DNA of 64,000 bases from NCBI GenBank assembly GCA_963830725.1, contig CAWHNO010000014.1, forward strand, positions 124,001 through 188,000, given 5' to 3'. Within the stretch, counting starts at the first letter, position 1; each line of letters opens with the position of its first letter. Below the pieces are notes generated by a model. The model worked only from the letters and a program-made list of their open reading frames with translations, did not search any database and was not told the DNA's origin. Shown piece after piece: positions 61,065 through 64,000 of this stretch. A program made the position numbers and the translations under genes. The stretch is from DASSUW01 sp963830725. GTDB lineage: Bacteria; Actinomycetota; Thermoleophilia; Solirubrobacterales; Solirubrobacteraceae.

Positions 61065-62455
61065 TGGACGAGCGCGCTCCAAGCGGCGATGCAGGGCTTG
61101 ACCTGATCCTCGGCGGCGGTCTGCCGATGAACGGCATCAACCTGGTCATGGGGCTGCCGGGGTCGGGAAAGACGTTGCTCTGCCAGCAGTTCATGTTCGC
61201 CCGCGCTACCGCGGAGCGCCCTGCGATCTACCTGTCCACGGTCTCTGAGCCGTTCGAGAAGATCCTCCGCTACGCGGAGACGCTCAGCTTCTTTGATCGC
61301 GGCGCGATCGGCCGGTCGGTCTTCTACGATGACCTCGGCACGGCCGTGGCGGGCGAGGGTGGGCTGACCGCCGTGATCGAACGGATCGGCGCGCTGATCA
61401 GGGAGCGAAGGCCGGGGATCATCGCGATCGACAGCTTCAAGGCGCTCGGCGTGTTCGCGGATGACGCGCGGGGGTTCCGGCGTTTCCTGCACGACCTCGC
61501 CGCACTGCTCACGGCTTTCCCCGCCACGTCGTTCTGGATCGGGGAATACAGCGAGGACGAGGCGCACTCGGCGCCGGAGTTTGCCGTCGCCGACGGGATC
61601 ATCTCGCTCGCGACAGCCCGCGTGAGCGAGCGCACGCTGCGGCTGATCGAAGTGACCAAGCTGCGCGGGGGCGACTTTCGCTCAGGACGTCACACGTACC
61701 GCCTCTCCGCGGACGGCATCACGGTCTTCCCCCGCCTCGCCGATCCTCTCAGGCTGGATGACTATCGGCTCAGCGAAGACCGCATCTCGTCCGGGATCGC
61801 GCCGCTCGACACCATGCTCGCCGAGGGCTACATGCCCGGTAGCTCGACGCTCGTGGCCGGGCCATCGGGCGCCGGCAAGACGTTGATGGGACTTCACTTC
61901 ATCTTCAGCGGCGCCGCGGCCGGCGAGACCGGTGTGATCGCGACGCTGCAGGAGAACCCGATCCAACTGCAAAGGGTCGCCCGCGGCTTCGGCTGGTCGC
62001 TCGACGACGAGCGGGTGGCCGTCATGTACCGCTCTCCCAACGACGTCTACATCGACGAATGGGTGTACGAGCTGCTCGATCTCGTCAAGACCACCGGCGC
62101 GACGCGCGTCATGATCGACAGCCTCAGCGACCTGCAATACGCGACCCCAGACCCCGTGCGATTCCGCGAGTACATCTATTCGCTCACGCAACGCCTCTCG
62201 CGCGACGGCATCAGCCTGATCATGACCAGCGAGATCCCCGATCTCTTCCGCGTCGGCCGGCTCGCCGAGTACGGGATCTCGCACCTCTCCGACAATGTCG
62301 TCCTGCTGCAGTACCTGCGCGCCGAGTCACGCCTCCTGCGCACCGTCACGATCCTCAAGTCACGCGCAAGCGCCCACGACCCCGAGATCCGCGAGTTCGA
62401 CATCGCCCCCGGCGGGATCGTCCTCGGAGACCCGATCGCCGGCGAGCACGTCTAG
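61064..62455 (+). CDS. KaiC-like double RecA-domain ATPase
   Basis: 463 residues. Two RecA/KaiC domains: the first with Walker A VMGLPGSGKTLLCQQFMFAR and Walker B PGIIAIDSFKALG; the second with AGPSGAGKTLMGLHFIFSGA and ATRVMIDSLSDLQY. KaiC of cyanobacteria is ~519 residues with the same layout; KaiA and KaiB are not seen here. It probably signals to the MerR-receiver protein encoded just upstream (TAGTG overlap). It starts at GTG 61064. Confidence 0.9.
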   Translation: MDERAPSGDAGLDLILGGGLPMNGINLVMGLPGSGKTLLCQQFMFARATAERPAIYLSTVSEPFEKILRYAETLSFFDRGAIGRSVFYDDLGTAVAGEGGLTAVIERIGALIRERRPGIIAIDSFKALGVFADDARGFRRFLHDLAALLTAFPATSFWIGEYSEDEAHSAPEFAVADGIISLATARVSERTLRLIEVTKLRGGDFRSGRHTYRLSADGITVFPRLADPLRLDDYRLSEDRISSGIAPLDTMLAEGYMPGSSTLVAGPSGAGKTLMGLHFIFSGAAAGETGVIATLQENPIQLQRVARGFGWSLDDERVAVMYRSPNDVYIDEWVYELLDLVKTTGATRVMIDSLSDLQYATPDPVRFREYIYSLTQRLSRDGISLIMTSEIPDLFRVGRLAEYGISHLSDNVVLLQYLRAESRLLRTVTILKSRASAHDPEIREFDIAPGGIVLGDPIAGEHV

Positions 62456-62949
62456 AGCGAGCTTGGCGCTTCAAGCGGGCTCTTGGCGCGCTTCCGGGCG
62501 GGCTTGGCGCGCTTCTGAGCGGGCTTGGCGCGCTTCTGAGCGGGCTCAGCGCGCTTCTTCTTCGTCGACCCGAGGTTCTTGACGCTTTGGACCGTCTCCT
62601 CGGGGACTGGTGGGCCGGCAGCACGCAGGCGCGTTATGCCCTCCTGTGCGAGTGCCGCGCCTCCGGCGGCGTACAGACCAGTCACGCCGAGCGCAGCGGT
62701 CGCCGGGCGAGGGCGGCGGGAAAGGAAGAGCACAAGCGCAGCGGTGCCCGTGCCTGCGGCGAGCGCAGCCAAGAACCCGGCTCCGCCGACCATGGCAGCC
62801 CCGGCGCCCGCCTGCTTCGCTTTCGCCGTCAACTCGCGCCGCGCGAGCTGCATCTCTTGTCGAGCCAGGACGACCGCCTGCTCCGACACCGTCTGCACCA
62901 TGTCTTCGAGCGGACGCTCGATCGCCTTGTCGGATCCAGGAATCGCCAT
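62452..62949 (-). CDS. holin-superfamily-III-like membrane protein (DUF1469)
   Basis: 165 residues. An amphipathic N-terminus (AVVLARQEMQLARRELTAKA) is followed by two membrane segments (AAMVGGAGFLAALAAGTGTA, then ALGVTGLYAAGGAALAQEGI). The C-terminal tail has near-identical KRAKPAQ repeats, a basic histone-like tail. The family is common in actinobacteria outside phages; function unknown. Its stop and that of the KaiC-like gene share one CTAG. TAGGTC lies 7 nt upstream of ATG 62949. Confidence 0.8.
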   Translation of the reverse strand: MAIPGSDKAIERPLEDMVQTVSEQAVVLARQEMQLARRELTAKAKQAGAGAAMVGGAGFLAALAAGTGTAALVLFLSRRPRPATAALGVTGLYAAGGAALAQEGITRLRAAGPPVPEETVQSVKNLGSTKKKRAEPAQKRAKPAQKRAKPARKRAKSPLEAPSSL

Positions 62950-63068
62950 GAGAGATGACCTACCCGGCCCTGCATGCAAACAAGCACCAAGGCCACGCGG
63001 GCCGCTCTTGGCGGAGCTCCAAGGCGTCCCGCAGCTGCTGCCGGCAGACGAGCAGGTCGCGACATCGG

Positions 63069-64000
63069 TCAGGGCGTTGGGGATGGCGTCGCGGTCGGCG
63101 GCTCCGGCGTCGGGGTGCCCGTGGGCTCGGGTGTCGGCGTGATCGTCTCGGCCGGCGTCGGCGTGGCCGTCTCGGCCGGCGTCGGCGTGGCCGTCTCGGC
63201 CGGCGTTGGCGTGGCCGTCTCGTCCGGCGTTGGCGTGGCCGTCTCGTTCGGTGTTGGTTCCGCCGACGGCGCGTCCGTTGATCCCGATGGTGGCGTCGCG
63301 GTCTGCTCGGGAGACGGCGTCGCGGTCTCGATCGGCATAGTCTCGGCGGGCGGCTCGGATGACGACGTTGTCTCCTCGCCCGTGGCGGGAACGACCTCGG
63401 TCGCGACCACCTCCCGCAGCTCGTCCATCAACCCGTCTAGCTGCGCACGGATCTGGTCGACCGGAGCATCCGAGCTGCTGACGAGCACCACCGCCGCGAG
63501 TAGTGCGGCCAGCTTCTCACGGCCCTCGGGCGTCAGGCTCAGCACGCTGGGCACGGCGAGCACGAGCTGGTACGCGTAGGCGAGCGTCACGCAGCTCGGG
63601 CAGCGGTCGTTGAGCGCCACGGCGAGGTTCGTCGGGGCAGCGACCTGGATGTCCCCGGTCGCGATCAGTACCTGGATCGCGATCGCGATCGTGCGGCATG
63701 CCTGGCAGTTCCCGTAGGCCATTGCCGTGTTCGACTGGTCGATCACGCCGCCTTGGATGAACTGCAGGTCGAACGCGAGGCGGAACACGAACATGCCGTC
63801 CTGCGTGTTGGTCGCCACCGCGGCGTTGTCGCCGTCCGGTAGCGGGCTCGTCGGCTCCGGAGTCGGCGTGGTGGCCGGCGCCGTACTCGGCTCGGGAGCG
63901 GCCGTCGCTGTTCCGTCCGACCGAGGCGGGGCGCCAGGCACCGGAGTGGGTGGGGCGTCGTCGTCGGGGTCGTCGGGGTCGCCGGGTCCGCTCGGATTGC
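63069..64000 (-). CDS. secreted repeat-rich protein, cut by the window end
   Basis: The frame is open beyond 64000, so the N-terminus and any signal peptide are outside. From the window end: an Asp/Pro-rich stretch, Pro/Thr linker, a conserved core (NQ-type region GGVIDQSNTAMAYGNCQACR, TIAIAIQVLI, LNDRCPSCVTLAYAYQLVLA) with two CxxC motifs, then a helical part and a long C-terminal tail of ETATPTPA repeats. Such Pro/Thr tails are typical of surface-exposed, possibly glycosylated proteins. The function is unknown. Confidence 0.7.
   Translation of the reverse strand, partial: NPSGPGDPDDPDDDAPPTPVPGAPPRSDGTATAAPEPSTAPATTPTPEPTSPLPDGDNAAVATNTQDGMFVFRLAFDLQFIQGGVIDQSNTAMAYGNCQACRTIAIAIQVLIATGDIQVAAPTNLAVALNDRCPSCVTLAYAYQLVLAVPSVLSLTPEGREKLAALLAAVVLVSSSDAPVDQIRAQLDGLMDELREVVATEVVPATGEETTSSSEPPAETMPIETATPSPEQTATPPSGSTDAPSAEPTPNETATPTPDETATPTPAETATPTPAETATPTPAETITPTPEPTGTPTPEPPTATPSPTP
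63140..63250. repeat. 24-nt tandem coding repeat
   Basis: About four and a half units of a 24-nt repeat with few mismatches, encoding ETATPTPA on the minus strand. It belongs to the tail of the secreted protein and is not a CRISPR array. Confidence 0.85.

Noticed and set aside
62452..62949. Prophage holin
   Set aside because: No phage genes are nearby, and this holin-like family is common in actinobacterial chromosomes.
63140..63250. CRISPR-like array
   Set aside because: The 24-nt units are contiguous with no spacers and encode a regular peptide repeat.
1..64000. tRNA or rRNA genes
   Set aside because: No acceptor-stem/TPsiC patterns (GGTTCGAATCC-like) or rRNA-like stretches were noticed on either strand; a covariance search would be needed to be sure.

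Overview
The window is very GC-rich (roughly 70% or more by eye), uses GTG/TTG starts often, and carries a gene set typical of Actinobacteria: a PafBC-type double WYL regulator, an Lhr helicase next to a Nei-like glycosylase, a family-5 uracil-DNA glycosylase, a free-standing LigD-type polymerase, SigB/F-type sigma with STAS antagonist, and DUF4349, EcsC and DUF559 proteins. The style of the proteins suggests Thermoleophilia, order Solirubrobacterales (Solirubrobacter/Conexibacter-like). That placement is an inference from gene content, not from a marker gene. No rRNA, tRNA, CRISPR array, insertion sequence or prophage was recognised, and no gene-free stretch exceeds about 300 bases.

Layout. 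1-5.7 kb: end of an unidentified enzyme, cupin, two ASCH proteins, groES-groL under two CIRCE operators, a membrane protein, a histidine phosphatase and a Nudix hydrolase; a ~160-bp imperfect inverted repeat sits at 4.03-4.19 kb. 5.7-17.7 kb: Crp-type regulator, ECF sigma with DUF4349 partner, phosphodiesterase, nei-lhr repair genes, a DUF559/AbiEi-like protein whose start and stop codons lie in two copies of one 41-bp palindrome, then a TetR-UDG-MFS operon. 17.7-29.2 kb: lipoprotein, membrane protein, PucR-rmlD-rmlB, acyl-CoA desaturase, a DeoR-MFS-HAD sugar operon, and rmlA with a membrane-anchored PLC-like phosphodiesterase. 29.3-46.3 kb: flavin/F420 oxidoreductase with PafBC, methyltransferase, LuxR regulator, YhaM-type nuclease, SDR, EcsC, hydrolases, L,D-transpeptidase, RNase D, secreted phosphodiesterase, and a FadR-like regulator with its fatty acid hydroxylase. 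46.3-56.8 kb: two glycosyltransferases, ECF sigma with SnoaL domain, LigD polymerase, cold-shock protein, small charged proteins and several broken genes. 56.8-64 kb: arsenic genes arsC/arsR-arsM, then a sigma/STAS pair facing a MerR-receiver/KaiC-like pair, a membrane protein and a repeat-rich secreted protein that runs off the window.

How the genes work together. Clear functional units are the chaperonin operon (HrcA/CIRCE control), dTDP-rhamnose synthesis (rmlA, rmlB and rmlD present, rmlC not seen), arsenate reduction plus arsenite methylation without an efflux pump, DNA repair (nei, lhr, udg, ligD-pol, pafBC), and a stress/time signalling block (sigma, STAS, MerR-REC, KaiC-like).

Two general features matter when using this annotation. 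First, about fifteen to twenty single-base frameshifts interrupt otherwise intact genes, including groL; these look like sequence or assembly errors, and such genes are annotated over their whole span. Second, many starts have a TAnnnT hexamer 6-9 nt upstream and no ribosome-binding site, which suggests leaderless transcripts and was used to choose several starts.
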